Below are positions 29,416 to 29,757 of a DNA stretch of 29,757 nt, one piece after another. The notes below the pieces were generated by a model. The model saw only the letters and a list, made by a program, of their open reading frames with translations, was not told the origin of the DNA and did not search any database. Every line of letters begins with the position of its first letter. The first letter of the stretch is position 1. Origin of the DNA: Elysia marginata (lineage: Eukaryota > Mollusca > Gastropoda > Plakobranchidae); NCBI GenBank assembly GCA_019649035.1, contig BMAT01000636.1, forward strand, positions 947,794-977,550, read 5' to 3'. Position numbers and translations under genes: made by a program.

Positions 29416-29489
29416 CACATCTATAGCTCAGCTGATCAGAAACATACTGGACTGGGTATCCAGAGGTACGTGTAGTTCTAGTCAAGCTT
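29416..29489 (+). pseudogene. Decayed tRNA-like sequence (tRNA pseudogene or SINE head)
   Basis: The sequence ATAGCTCAGCTGATCAGA resembles a tRNA D-arm/A-box. A perfect 5-bp anticodon stem (CTGGA 447-451 with TCCAG 459-463, both in the 29400s) holds a 7-nt loop CTGGGTA, which would read anticodon GGG. The T-arm (GTAGTTCTAGTC) is damaged, the D-stem is broken and the acceptor ends do not pair. It is therefore not a working tRNA. Confidence 0.6.
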
Positions 29490-29757
29490 AAGTGACAATT
29501 CGAATTGATCAGAGTCATTTCTGACAAGTGTAAAAAACTATAATTACTTATATTCAATGCATAAGCTAATCTACATAATGCCGTGTCTTCTAGATTTGCA
29601 GAAACCAGAGATATGGGAACGAAGTGACCTAGATAGCGCTCTCAAGGGGCGAGAATTGAAACAACAAGGGAAGCCGTCGCCATTTTGATACAGCAGCTCT
29701 AGCCAAGGATCGGCTAGTCTAGGCTTTGATTGCCGCAGTGATGGGACAGGGGTGTAG

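Larger units (their letters stand above)
24474..29757. other. No coding exon recognised; upstream intron of HSF or 5' flank
   Basis: The exon that must encode the start of the HSF DNA-binding domain was not found here on the minus strand. The stretch is therefore most simply an intron longer than 5.2 kb, full of repeats (motif cluster, tandem units, palindrome, tRNA-like piece). The last 150 bases are less AT-rich and contain, on the minus strand, AAAATGGCGAC, similar to a YY1-type promoter motif. This is not enough to call a promoter. Confidence 0.5.

Noticed and set aside
29675..29690. Minus-strand AAAATGGCGAC with a short frame (MATASLVVSILAP) near the window edge
   Set aside because: It could be a 5'UTR/YY1-type start region, but the frame stops after 13 codons and does not lead into the HSF domain. 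Not enough evidence for a gene start.

Overview
The window is a stretch of AT-rich, intron-rich animal nuclear DNA, probably from a marine invertebrate. It has GT-AG introns, very short exons, no operon-like layout, and metazoan-type mobile elements (a LINE, a tRNA-derived SINE, a mariner remnant). It carries one gene I can recognise: a heat shock transcription factor of the HSF1 type, on the minus strand. Fifteen coding exons (24473 down to 9615) splice into 672 residues ending in a stop codon. All fourteen junctions keep the reading frame. The 5' end is missing: the exon for the first part of the DNA-binding domain lies to the right of the window, so the intron upstream of the first visible exon is longer than 5.2 kb.

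Reading the gene 5' to 3' (right to left): two exons give most of the winged-helix DNA-binding domain. Three give the HR-A/B trimerisation coiled coil. Six small or medium exons, all exact multiples of three with phase-0 edges (one shared with the end of HR-B), give a long Ser/Thr/Pro/Asn-rich regulatory region that includes a fresh-looking in-frame 30-bp tandem repeat. A further exon continues this region, one encodes the HR-C repressing heptad repeat, and three encode a short acidic/hydrophobic C-terminal activation domain. The protein would trimerise under proteotoxic stress, bind nGAAn-type heat shock elements and activate chaperone genes.

Layout by region. 1-4429: no gene; a diverged direct repeat pair about 1.28 kb apart, an inverted repeat pair between them, and one copy of a SINE-like repeat. 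4430-4876: a 5'-truncated LINE 3' end flanked by a 13-bp target-site duplication. 4890-9614: no gene; one copy of a second interspersed repeat, and the 3'UTR of the HSF gene with an unknown end. 9615-24473: the HSF gene, with introns carrying duplications, a mariner-like remnant, a tRNA-Lys-headed SINE and repeat copies. 24474-29757: no coding exon found; a repeat-rich region with a recurrent motif of roughly 20 bp (26.4-29.2 kb), a 373-bp tandem repeat, a 25-bp-arm palindrome and a decayed tRNA-like sequence.

I saw no convincing unknown protein system. The most interesting items are the repeat expansion and symmetric cassette exons in the HSF regulatory domain, and the unexplained motif array upstream of the visible exons.
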